Shown here in pieces: positions 27,301-36,369 of a stretch of DNA of 50,856 nt. The notes beneath the pieces are model-generated. The model made no database searches and was not told the DNA's origin. It was given only the letters and a program-made list of their open reading frames with translations. Positions within the stretch are counted from its first letter, which is position 1. Each line of letters opens with the position of its first letter. Source of the stretch: CAZIVO01 sp964542765 (GTDB taxonomy: Bacteria; Planctomycetota; UBA1135; UBA2386); contig CAZIVO010000011.1 of assembly GCA_964542765.1 (NCBI GenBank), positions 1 through 50,856 of the forward strand, in the 5' to 3' direction. Made by a program: the position numbers and the translations under genes.

Positions 27301-28269
27301 GACATCTGTCAAAGCACCGAGTTTGCCGTCAGCCTTATTGCCGGAACGGAAATCTCGGATCACCGCCTGATCTCCGCGCGAATCGACACCGTTGAGTTCC
27401 GGAACCCGATCCGCGGCAATGCCGAGTTGTCGCGCCACCACCCCACTCGTGGGAAGAGCGAGACGGAGATTCGCCGTGACATTGTCAACGCTCATCGGCA
27501 ATCCGGTGCTCGTCTGCCCATTCCTGGCCTCGTCTCCGATCAAGGTCGTATCGATCACGAGTTTCCGGCCCTGGACAATGATGCGACGAGTGACCGGACG
27601 AAAGGCCCTGTAAGCAGGAACCTTCTTGGGGTCCGCCTTGAACTCCAGCAACTGCAAAGCACTGGGATTCGCCCAGAAGAACTCATCGCTGAGACCCAGT
27701 GGACGATCAAAAGTCATCACGATCGCCGCATTCCGAGGGATCACAGGGATGGGGCGGGTATTGGTGTTCTGATCACGCCAGGCCGGTGGAAGTTCTTCCA
27801 GGTTATTGCTCGCAAGCTGTGTCGCCAGGGTGAAACGCTCCCTCTCCTCTGCAGCCGTGTCGTCCCACAGGATCAGCAACTCTTCATGCCCGACACGCGC
27901 GTCGAAGGGCATGAATCGATAGTCAGCATCTCTACGCTCCTCACCAATAGCATCAAATAGCGGCTGGCTCTCGATCAAAGCGCTGACCACAACATTCTCA
28001 GCAATCAACGTGGGCTTCCGATTCAAGATGTCTCGACGATCGGGCTTGCTCTGGTCGATACGCCGGTAGGCGTAGACATCTACAAGCCGTCCGAAATCCA
28101 TTCGGAGTAGCGTTGCCTTGCCTTCTCCCGAACCCCCTGTCTGGCCACCCTTCGACCCAGGGGTGCCATCACAACCGACCAGGAAAACCATGGTCACCGC
28201 AAATGCGAAGGCCAAGGGCGCCTTCCACGAAGAACCGGGATTCGACATATCTTGTTCTGGATAAGACAT
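24367..28269 (-). CDS. Giant secreted lipoprotein, multi Ig-like (paralogue A2)
   Basis: 1300 residues from ATG 28269; an ATG at 28248 would give a tidier signal peptide (MSNPGSSWKAPLAFAFAVTM, then VFLVGC). The lipobox LVGC is canonical. The mature start carries DFGRLVDVYAYRRI, shared with the 1320-residue neighbour (HYGRLVDVYGLRKT). Other shared blocks are VIPRNAAIVMTFDRPLGLSD, RDFRSGN, an Ig-like part ending in GVLDLAGNPVD, and DLEQMHWAPW with FDRYTLRVGH. The C-terminus ends in SPSIRSVIVAYKM. This is full-length paralogy, so the two genes arose by duplication. No enzymatic motif is seen. It lies 37 bases after the Gly-rich gene at 28307-31720. A surface or extracellular matrix role is inferred. 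Confidence 0.85.
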   Translation of the reverse strand: MSYPEQDMSNPGSSWKAPLAFAFAVTMVFLVGCDGTPGSKGGQTGGSGEGKATLLRMDFGRLVDVYAYRRIDQSKPDRRDILNRKPTLIAENVVVSALIESQPLFDAIGEERRDADYRFMPFDARVGHEELLILWDDTAAEERERFTLATQLASNNLEELPPAWRDQNTNTRPIPVIPRNAAIVMTFDRPLGLSDEFFWANPSALQLLEFKADPKKVPAYRAFRPVTRRIIVQGRKLVIDTTLIGDEARNGQTSTGLPMSVDNVTANLRLALPTSGVVARQLGIAADRVPELNGVDSRGDQAVIRDFRSGNKADGKLGALTDVELPMLVGDFEMGIIDIDMKERVLTLNKRYAPVPVRGRIPFVNGGIGIRGLPGGPGKVPTEVPLRAGDLLVQDVTMGSEVVRVRAEILMNMDVGNVIGDKNFPSLGLAKDGSDGSSATTVRVKVSNLTAKDARGNDVPFQMSSLPLGEDCVLRARYYHYVPYASAFGNSVVTDAGRIKDFTVFDPEPPVLDPSRRPIPRGTLIDPTAAVSFRFSEPMDMESVEPLNNYFIANSTFTDSNVMAMLKEDKPSGLSIIGSRLVDQERDGTLLRLVPMLGLFHEKSQVETYWMHMTLGKGGVLDLAGNPVDPYDRRLNAILAISTRFTLDAAADDNLVATRIHRFEVSDEDGTPPGSIDFFGQFQLRDGSLMGAETTRFSKIADAQTLAGILRYEKGECYFPGSLGPPPIPAGTVAPGVAEPPGVLYWTPSNVPVFPPTNTPFGGIVEPHNKRGSRLQMTYREDDFGLGYRDPSTQMIDLEQMHWAPWNNDAVLYDVFDRYTLRVGHCDSRPDLLFTLNVPPPPATQPTCNLDCGSLFSGLQPTFASNILQGSSATTLLEDKAYKVNPRDAFRGSTGTTFVPYPQFLDTYTWRDSRLISWDMKEDKAIGLGGAKNPGGQFPNGDTTANVSSPWLPEPPPPTGWTGTVWTMDEGDFRGTRARDHDPIAMPMLFDFMVYPDASTTSANLFHIAYVGPIWSYTGSFPNNPGGYYNGAPARGQNGAPICSSYDWPAFRSHHSGGVDGGAQEYFVDPANQHTSKASWIKDTGLGNPYQTKPEDDHLHWAQADFVRKVSMVTFGFFDTLKPNAHGLTQQNYPSAWPGLPNSKGFPDFEALGSRRGGKTYLVESIQAHLDPPTQPPGTSVSLEFRGARTFERAENIYDQRSNDKMSERGNLLNANYACEAYRYAMPNAGPANDTPRVKAEGLTPYVFEEKLDSIRDTSTKLLPRYFNYRLVFGNNTSVTPAISPSIRSVIVAYKMTASN

Positions 28270-28306
28270 CGCTAAATTGAATATTGATTAGGGTTCCGCC
28301 CGGCGC

Positions 28307-31300
28307 TCAGAAGCGCTCAGGAAGCACCAGGAAGCGCAACTCGGGACGTGGGTTCGAAGGACTGAGCCCTTGTGCTGGATTGGTGTTGCCTTTCCCTTCG
28401 GAGAAACGCGTGTTGAACAGAATGTCCCACTTGATGTACGGGGCCTTCATCTGGCGGATCGCCTCGATAGCCGCCGGACTGCTCAGGTCGTATGCAAAGG
28501 AGCCGACCCGCTGCGGGAACCGATTAGGATCCGTGCCCTTGGAAACCGCATTCGGCGCATCCTTATGGAAGGCGAAACCGATTTGGACGTTGGCCATCGG
28601 GATCTCCCTTTGACTGTTGTTGGGGTCCTCGTAAGTCCGGCCGAGACCAGGAGCCCCATCGGTGTATACCTCAAAGAACTTGGCGATCACCTGCAACCGC
28701 AAGTCAGACGCAGCTGTTTTCGGCAACATGCTGTCCCGGGCCACAAACAGCTGCCGCGCACCATGCGCGAGAATCCGGTACTCACCTAGCGTCGATCCCG
28801 ACTTGTCGATCAGCAGGGCTCTATACTGCGCATAACGATGGGCTGTCGCACCGAGTTTCGATGCTACCAGTTCAATCATGTAAGCATCGCTACCGTCGTA
28901 TCTCGCTTCAGGATCGATTCGGGAGACTTGCACTGGTGACGACAACTGTGGCTGGAAGTCGAGACCGATGCCCCCGGAGATCTGCTTGTAATTGATATAA
29001 CCCTTCCAGTTCGCTGACTGGCTCGTCTGGGTGCCGGAAAAGGTATAGGTCGGCCCAGCCAAGAAGCCATTCTGCTTGTCCTCAACAATCCCTCGAGGGT
29101 TACCATCGGGGGCGTTCAAAGGACGTCGCGCAGTCGCGCCAGTATCGATCCACTGAGACCGCACGCGAGAACGATGACCGAAGGGCGCCGGCAACAGAAT
29201 CGGTGCCGGGCGAATATCTCCTTCGTTGTCACCGATATTCGTCTTGTTGCCAAAGTCATCGACATATTCACCCTTGTCGTTGGCGAAACCCCGCCATGCC
29301 AAGAAACGCTTCTTCTCGGCACCGGTGAGGCGCTGCGTTCCCTGCATGATGTGGATGTTGTCGTCGAGAACCGTGTTCGTATTGTCAGCAGAATTATCTC
29401 CTGGCGGCGCCATCAACTGCACCAAGCCGAGACCGCCCATGCCACCCGACGGATTGTTATCCCACTGAGCGCCAAGCGCCGGCGGCGGATACTTCTTGTT
29501 CCAGTTCATGCCACCGAAGCGCCCCTGTGTTCCGACGCCACCGTCAGCAGATACCGAGAAATCCCAATCGTTGTTCGCATAGGTATTTCCGTGCGTGTAC
29601 AGCTGGATCGAACGACCGGCCATCAAGATGACCATGCCGCCGGAGCCAGCACCGCCACCGCCACCCAGGTTGTTACCGCCGGCCTGCTCGCCACCGCCAC
29701 CATGACCACCGTTGGCCTCGATGTGACCGCTCTTCCCGACAATGATGTCGCCCAACGCCTTGATGATCAGCGTGCCACCACCGGCACCACCGCCGCCACC
29801 CTTGGCATCGGTGATCCAGTTCGGGTTATTGATCATCTGCGAACGGTCACCACCGCCGCCACCACCAGCACCGGCGCGCATTTGGGACAGTTCGCCGGTG
29901 ATGCGAATTTGCCGGAACACGTCCACACCGGAACCCCAGAAATTATTGTCCAGCCGAGCATCCGAGAAGGCTACCCCTCCTGGATTGCCACCCGGCAAGC
30001 TTCTCGTACTGGAGCCCGAAGCACCCCCACAGCCGAAGCCACCAGTGCCCTTCTGCTGGACGAAACTGTTATTCGCGCCGGCCTTGGCCTTGAAGTAAGG
30101 ATCTCCCTGAGTTGCGTAAGACCCACCTCCACCAGCGGAACCGCGATTACAACTCGCGTTGCCGCTGAGCCGCCCACCACCACCTCCGGCTCCAGGAACC
30201 TGACCCGAACCGGAGCCCGCCTCACCGCGGGGACTCTGGGCAGTTGCGATCGGACTGCCTTTCCCGCCGTTGCCGCTACCACAAGCGCCAACACCACCAC
30301 CTGTCGGGAAATTCGCAGAATTCAACGTATCGACACGGTCACCGCTACCGCCATTGACCGACAAGGTCCCTTCGACAACGAAGTCCCCCGTGGCGAGCCA
30401 AACCATCGGGCGAGTACCTCGTCCGATGACCGATACTCCGGCAGGAATCTTCACGTTGTTGAAGGAGAACACGCCGCCAGCAATATTGATCGGTGGCGCA
30501 CCCTTGGGAACGATCTGCGTGAAATCAGTGTTGAGGATGACCTCACGCGTGGTCGGCTCATAGTTGAGGATCGTCGCCGAGCCTTCAAAGTCAAAATTTG
30601 CCCTGACGTACCCGGGACCCATCTCTGCCGATGGTTCGAGGAACGGCGCATCCACATCCACCTGCTGCGCTGAGCTGAATGATTCGACGAGGGCCGCAAA
30701 CTGAGGCTCGTACGCTGAGCGCACCCGGAACTCCGCAAAGATTCGGTTGTAGGATGCGTCAGCAACGTTGGACTCTCCCGACATGTCTTCGAGCGTGTTC
30801 TCGACAATCACACGAACCCACGCGTTGTTCGGCAAGACACCGACCGGCGAGAGAACGACCTCCGATCCCGCAAGGGAGTTCGCCCGAAGCTCAACCCGAG
30901 CAGGAATCCAGGTGTTCTTACCCTTGCTAACATCCGGGTCATCGTATTCGAGGAAGAGGCGCCCGCGCTTGGCCTTGTCTCGCTTGGTCGGATCCTGGTC
31001 CACCTGAAGCGGTAGATTTTGACTGTGGGGGTTCAATGCTTGATCGAACTTGAGAACGATCTGAACCGGTTGCTGCCCTCCCATGTTCAAGGACGAACCA
31101 CCCGTGTCCGCAGGTGAAACGCTGAAGTCAACACGACGGGGGCCCCCAGGCCTCATGTCACGGAACAACTGCGATGGCGTTGTGCCCTCGGCGGTGCGGA
31201 ACTGGAAAGATGTTGGACGCAGGAGGCCTTTCCCTCTCGTGTCTCGGAGCACATTGCCCCTCCGCTGGTCACCACCGACGAGCTGCACGACGTACAAGCG

Positions 31301-31720
31301 GCCAGGCCGAAAACCTCCATCGTCATATGTGTCATTTGTCGGGAAACGCGGCACAAATTGAAGCCGGTGGTGCGTGCCTTCCTGGTCGCCAGGAGACGTG
31401 GCGACCTGAAACGTACCCATGGGTTGTTCAGCGAGCGCCTTGCCATTGGAATTGAACACCGAAAAGCTCATGGTGTTCAAATCTGCGGAGTCGAGATCGA
31501 CCGGGTTGCTGAAATCGACACTGACCGGCTCATTGAGGTAGAGCTGACCGTTGTTCGCCGGCTCAGTCCGCAGGACAACAAAGTCACCACCGGTGCCTTT
31601 GTTGCCAATCGATCCGGTTGGAGAGTCGCCGGATTCTCCGCAACCGGAAAATATCAGCGATGCTAGCGCTGCGGCTGGCAGAGCTACTGTAAAGGCGACA
31701 CGGTGCATAAACTTGGCCAT
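28307..31720 (-). CDS. Giant secreted lipoprotein, Ig-like plus Gly-rich (paralogue B1)
   Basis: About 1137 residues from ATG 31720 (MAKFMHRVAFTVALPAAALA, then SLIFSGC, a lipobox-like FSGC); the frame also opens 11 codons earlier. An Ig-like SbsA/Big_5-type domain comes first (LYLNEPVSVDFSNPVDLDSA ... RLYVVQLVGG), then a second Ig-like domain, the shared module VFSFNNVKIPAGVSVIGRG, and a Gly-rich solenoid-like region with many GGGGGG runs (about residues 470-780; ISVNGG-type, GHIEANGGHGGGG, GGMVILMAGRSI). The C-terminal third is beta-rich. The long Gly-rich stretch also creates large shadow frames on the opposite strand that are not genes. Second gene of the four-lipoprotein cluster. Function unknown. 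Confidence 0.85.
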   Translation of the reverse strand: MAKFMHRVAFTVALPAAALASLIFSGCGESGDSPTGSIGNKGTGGDFVVLRTEPANNGQLYLNEPVSVDFSNPVDLDSADLNTMSFSVFNSNGKALAEQPMGTFQVATSPGDQEGTHHRLQFVPRFPTNDTYDDGGFRPGRLYVVQLVGGDQRRGNVLRDTRGKGLLRPTSFQFRTAEGTTPSQLFRDMRPGGPRRVDFSVSPADTGGSSLNMGGQQPVQIVLKFDQALNPHSQNLPLQVDQDPTKRDKAKRGRLFLEYDDPDVSKGKNTWIPARVELRANSLAGSEVVLSPVGVLPNNAWVRVIVENTLEDMSGESNVADASYNRIFAEFRVRSAYEPQFAALVESFSSAQQVDVDAPFLEPSAEMGPGYVRANFDFEGSATILNYEPTTREVILNTDFTQIVPKGAPPINIAGGVFSFNNVKIPAGVSVIGRGTRPMVWLATGDFVVEGTLSVNGGSGDRVDTLNSANFPTGGGVGACGSGNGGKGSPIATAQSPRGEAGSGSGQVPGAGGGGGRLSGNASCNRGSAGGGGSYATQGDPYFKAKAGANNSFVQQKGTGGFGCGGASGSSTRSLPGGNPGGVAFSDARLDNNFWGSGVDVFRQIRITGELSQMRAGAGGGGGGDRSQMINNPNWITDAKGGGGGAGGGTLIIKALGDIIVGKSGHIEANGGHGGGGEQAGGNNLGGGGGAGSGGMVILMAGRSIQLYTHGNTYANNDWDFSVSADGGVGTQGRFGGMNWNKKYPPPALGAQWDNNPSGGMGGLGLVQLMAPPGDNSADNTNTVLDDNIHIMQGTQRLTGAEKKRFLAWRGFANDKGEYVDDFGNKTNIGDNEGDIRPAPILLPAPFGHRSRVRSQWIDTGATARRPLNAPDGNPRGIVEDKQNGFLAGPTYTFSGTQTSQSANWKGYINYKQISGGIGLDFQPQLSSPVQVSRIDPEARYDGSDAYMIELVASKLGATAHRYAQYRALLIDKSGSTLGEYRILAHGARQLFVARDSMLPKTAASDLRLQVIAKFFEVYTDGAPGLGRTYEDPNNSQREIPMANVQIGFAFHKDAPNAVSKGTDPNRFPQRVGSFAYDLSSPAAIEAIRQMKAPYIKWDILFNTRFSEGKGNTNPAQGLSPSNPRPELRFLVLPERF

Positions 31721-31775
31721 CATGGTCTCAGATAAAAGAGCTTCGGGTTCCATTGCTTGCTCATCTCGTTTTCAC

Positions 31776-34700
31776 TCAACGAACCTTCTCGAATCGGTAG
31801 GTCACCGCAAACGAGTCAATCGAAGGTGAAACAGGGGGACTCGCATCAACGNNNNNNNNNNACGTTGCTGTTGATCACGAATCGCCAGTTGAAGTATTTG
31901 ACATCCTTGGGAAGAAAAGCCTCATTCGGCCCAGCAAACTTGTTGGTGAACGCCGGGGACATGAGTTGGTTGATCTGGGGCGTGTAGTCAGTGACGTTCT
32001 TGTTGTAATAGTACGTCCAGTAGTTGCGTGGGCTGCCGCTTTGCGGGCGGTCATCGTATTTTCGGATATGGGCATCGCCCGCCTTCATCGGATCCAGTGC
32101 AAAGTTCTTCCGATTAGGCTTTGGCGAGTAGGCGTTCTCCTTCGCCGCCCAAGGATCATTATCGACCACGCCAGCGGCGCGGAACTCGGGCACGAACTTC
32201 GTTCCGCCCGGCAGCAGCTGCAGATCCGGCTCGAAGGTGATTTCGAACTTGGGCAAGATGTCCAATGGCAGATTATCGCCACCGAAGTACGGGCCTAGCC
32301 GCGGATCATCATGATCTTGAGGTACGCGATGAGGATTGAGAATCTCGACAAAACCAGCCGTCGCTACGGTGACCCGCTTCTGGAAATCCGTCATCATCCA
32401 GTAGACTGAATTGTCAGACGCACGGGTTCGCCCGCCATTGGGGGTGTAGCCTCCTTGCGCAAGACTCTCGGTGCTGGGGTTGACCGTTTGTGGTTTGCCC
32501 TGCACGAGCCCGCCCCCGGAGTAAGCGCGGAAACTCGGCGTCGGTGCTGATTGCACGGCCAAGGCAATCTGCCAACCATTCGCTCCCGAAGCCCGGAAAG
32601 GATTGTTCTTCGGAAGATCCGGGGAATCCGGGTAGCTCCAGAAGTCCGCCAGCAACGGCAAAGCGATCGTGCCGACCAAGCCGTGAGTGGCTGTATCGAC
32701 GCGCGCATTCTGGGCGATCCAGTAGTTGCGGCGGTTATCCCAAAAGCCGCTATTGAACTGAAGGCTGCCACCACTAGCCGTCACGTAACGCCCCTTGCCC
32801 CCCAGGAAAGGCGAGATGATATATGGCTTGAAGTTCCCGCCTCGGCCCGTTGCCGTATCCCAGCCTCGGTTCGAATTCCCCCCCTGGAACGGCACCAGTT
32901 CATCACGCCACACAAAGTAAGGCTTCTTGAACTCAGGCAAGGGCAGGAACCGATTCGTCTGGTTGGGCTCCATCACCGTCAGGTTGGTATCGACTCGCTG
33001 AGTTTTATCCTCGTAGGCTGGATGCGGCAGAGGGCCTGGCTCCCTCGCAACTGCGGGCGAATAGTTCTGGACCATGTTGTCTGCGAAAGCCGTCCACAGG
33101 CCCGACGAGGCCAGAGTAGGCAATGCACCGAAGGCCCCCACACACGGTTCGGGCCGCATCTCGCTGTGCCCGAGAAACAAGCTCAGGCGATCGAACTCAT
33201 CGAATGTGATCGGTGCGCCGGTGAACGGTGCCCAATACATCTGCTCGACATCCAGGTTGAAGTCGTAGGGATCACTGCGTGAGAGGCTCATATCGATCTC
33301 TCGCCACAGCGTCTGGAGACGAGCGCCGAACGGATTCAGGGGGTTTTGGATCGGCTGGCCATACTTGACAGAAGCCGTGGAACTGGCCACCTGTTGCTCA
33401 CTGCCAATCGTCTCTGGACAGAACCGGAGGTTGGTGTTCTGCGGCGGCGGTGATTGCTGATTGAGATCGTCAACGATGCGGGTGATGCGAGATGCCGGAC
33501 GGGCACTCAACCTGCCGTCCGTGAGATAGACGACGCCGCCGAACACATCATCCAGATTGTATGCAAACGGATTGGGTGACGACGCGCCCTTCTTTTGCAC
33601 TTCATCAGCAATGTAATAGGACGGCTGCTCGTCCTCATCCCGATCAGCGAAGCGACGCACAACCGTGACCGACAAGTTGTCTGAGAAAAGCGGGGTGTTG
33701 GTTTGATTCTTGCGCGTATCCAGCGAGAACGGAATCACCAACTCGTCACGAATCGTTCTGACTGACTGGAAGTCGAGCTGGTTCCCTGAGAGATCAAGAA
33801 TGCCAGACTTACCGCCAAGCAAGTGAATGTAGTATTTGTATTGCTTCTGTTCGAAAGGCCTACCTTCATCGGTCTGCCGCATCTTCTCGTCGAGGTAGAA
33901 ACCCATGCGCGGCTGCAGTCGCAGCGCCGTTTGAGACCCTCCTTCGTCATACACCTGGGCAAAGATCAGGTGAGGAGTCAGGAACTTCGCGTGCTTGAAA
34001 CTCGGTGGGTCGATGAGCTTATCCGCGATGAAATTGTCAACTTCCTTCGCGTCCAACAAGTTCCGCGTCCCGAAGAAATAGCTGTCGAGCCCCTTCACCG
34101 TCGATAGATCCACCGGCTTCGTGAAGCGAATGATCGCGTTAGCAAAGGGCGAAACATTTTCATTTGGCGGACTGGGATTCCCATTCGCGAAAGGTAGTGG
34201 TTCCGGTGTGAAGGTCAGGAAATGCCGGGGATCGTCACCGTAGAACTTGCCGGTATCCGGATCGCGCCGCTCGGATGTGAACTCCGCCACCACCACCGCG
34301 CGCGGCCCGTTCTTGACGAGCCACCCCTCGAGTTCCTTTATGTATTCTTCGGGGAGAGGCTTGAGTCCCGGGTTGGGGGGATACCCCGGGTTATTGCTCG
34401 GGTCCATGGCCTCGAGCCCTTTCGTCCGGCGGACCGTGACAAGCACGTGCTGCACACCAGGTTTCCCCCGATCCATTTCGGGATCAGCGATCACCTCCGC
34501 TCGGACCGGCGTGCTGGTATTGTCCACGGCTACGCGAATGACATCGCCGCGATCAATCTCATGCTCGATCCCATTCTTGTAGATCCAGAGCTGTTGAGCC
34601 TCCTCGCTGACGTCATCCACTCGCGCGAGAAAGGTGAGGATCTCACCTATAATGCGCGGAGGAATAGGATCACGAGCAAAGCCCTTGCTGATGTCCGAGT

Positions 34701-35610
34701 TGCTATCCTTGCTATTACCCGAGCGGAAGTCTCGGATGATGCTATTCAGGCCGGACCCGTTCAATCCGGCGAGGCCACCCACGGAATTCTGGCGAAAACC
34801 CTTGACGGCCAGAGGCCCTTCGAGCGCGAGGGCTATCCGGATATTGGCGCCTACCTGATCAGGGGACTCGGGCATACCCGCAGCATTGTTCCGGGTGCCA
34901 TACTGGATCCCTTCCGTGCCGAGCAGGACAGGATCGATCATCAGCACATTTCCTCGAACGCTGATGCGTGACTTGATCATCCTGAAAGCGTTCCTTCCAC
35001 TCGTCGGATCGCCAATGATCTCAAGCAACTGAACGGCCTCGGAGTTCTTGATCCCCTTGACACGCCCAGTCAGCGGGTCACGGGAAACAAAGAAATCATC
35101 CGTCAGGTCCAATCCACGACTGAATGTCAGCTGAATGCCTGCGTTGCGTGGAACCACACTGTGTGGTGATCGCGTAGTATTCTGGCCGAACGCTCCGGGA
35201 GTGACACGCCGCAGATTTCGCTGCGCCTTCACCAGCAACTCGTCAAATTCAGGAGTATCGATCCGCCGCGTGATCAGCAAACGTGGTTGCAGCGTGTCCG
35301 GGTCCGCATTGATGAAGTCGAACTCGATCTCTTCATCACGCTTGTTGGAACTGCCCGAACGCTCGTCTTGGATGTCCGGGCCGACGATGACATCACTGCG
35401 GTAGAGCGCCAGGTCGACTCCAAACGATGTCTTGCGCAAGCCGTAGACATCGACAAGCCGCCCATAATGGACCCCGGTCAACTGAGCATTACCCTCGGGC
35501 TTGATCTTCCCCGATCCAGGCTCACCTACCGAGCCCGAGCAACCAACGAACAACACACTTGCCAGCAGCAACAAGCCACAAGCGAGCGTGGTGGAGAAAG
35601 ATCGGATCAT
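31776..35610 (-). CDS. Giant secreted lipoprotein, multi Ig-like (paralogue A1), interrupted by scaffold gap
   Basis: About 1275 residues from ATG 35610 (MIRSFSTTLACGLLLLASVL, then FVGC lipobox); the frame is open further upstream without a good signal. It is the full-length paralogue of the gene at 24367-28269: HYGRLVDVYGLRKT, VPRNAGIQLTFSRGLDLTDD, SGILDLSGNQLDF, VEQMYWAPF and RLSLFLGH line up. Ten N (31852-31861) lie in the last part of the gene. After the gap the frame resumes as VDASPPVSPSIDSFAVTYRF and ends at TGA 31776-31778, matching the paralogue end VTPAISPSIRSVIVAYKM. The literal 10 N shift the frame by one; removing them restores it. First gene of the four-lipoprotein cluster. Confidence 0.82.
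31852..31861. other. 10-N assembly gap
   Basis: Ten undetermined bases join two contigs inside the 3' end of the A1 lipoprotein gene. Dropping them joins AGC AAC GTC GTT GAT in one frame and reproduces the paralogue's spacing, so the true missing length is probably zero or another multiple of three. Confidence 0.95.
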
Positions 35611-36369
35611 TTCGAAGATTTGGTTCACTGGAAATCGCCTGCTGCCAAGCATCGCTGGGGACATGATCGAATCACCATCCGATCGGTTCTGACCCGAATC
35701 ACAGAGCTGCCCAGGTACGGACCGGTACCGGACCGCCGCCCGGTTCTTATGTCCTTCATGGACAAGCTCTTGTGTCAAATTGTGCAAAGGAGACAAAACT
35801 GCTCTCAATCAGGGGACTCCCCGAACCGTCTTCGCTCTTCTGTCGGCTGATGAGGGGGACCAGCTTGGGGAATTCCGCCAAAGGAATCCTACCTGAAATA
35901 TCGCCGGGCCTCCCAATCGAACCGACCCTTCTGCGTGACAGCCGGGTCGCTCCGGACAAGCGCCTCACCAGCATCAAGAAGTATGCCACCGAACTCCGGC
36001 CCAGGAAGTGGGTGTAAGCTATTTTATATAAGCACTTTACGCTATTGGTCGGCCAGGGAAAAGTCTGGCGATGGGCGCTCCGCCACAGCTCAGAGCGCTT
36101 CCGCACTCCCGGCCACACAGCCTATATTCGCCCAGAAAACCTGCCGGTCACAGGCCTCATGATCAAACAAGCCGCCGTCTTGAAATCAGCCCCGCCACCT
36201 GCCACATCCGTGGCTCATAACCTCTCCCCGCAGCGCAGATGCGAGAACTCTCCCCACCCCAATTCCAGTTGGCAGAGTTGTCCATCGGAGAAATCATCGC
36301 CGGACAAGAGCCGCAGTTGCACCCTTGCCGAAAGCCGTTCGCTACCGGAACAGCCCTCTCTCACTCAAG
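35611..36369. other. Intergenic region between pyrB and the lipoprotein cluster, 759 bases
   Basis: The longest gene-free stretch. It must carry the start of the A1-B1-A2-C lipoprotein unit. It has an AT-rich island (TATATAAAATAG read on the minus strand, 36020-36031) that could be a -10 region but lacks a matching -35, a perfect palindrome CCGGTACCGG at 35722-35731 within a direct repeat of GGTAC/GGACC, and two overlapping open frames (35756-36118 minus, 35772-36017 plus) with no recognisable homology. Confidence 0.45.

Noticed and set aside
29174..30673. 499-residue open frame on the plus strand
   Set aside because: It is the antisense of the Gly-rich lipoprotein gene; GGC/GGT-rich text keeps the opposite frame open. 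No start signal, homology or sensible composition.
35756..36118. 120-residue minus frame and overlapping 81-residue plus frame in the long gap
   Set aside because: Neither has a credible ribosome-binding site or recognisable family; both are likely chance.
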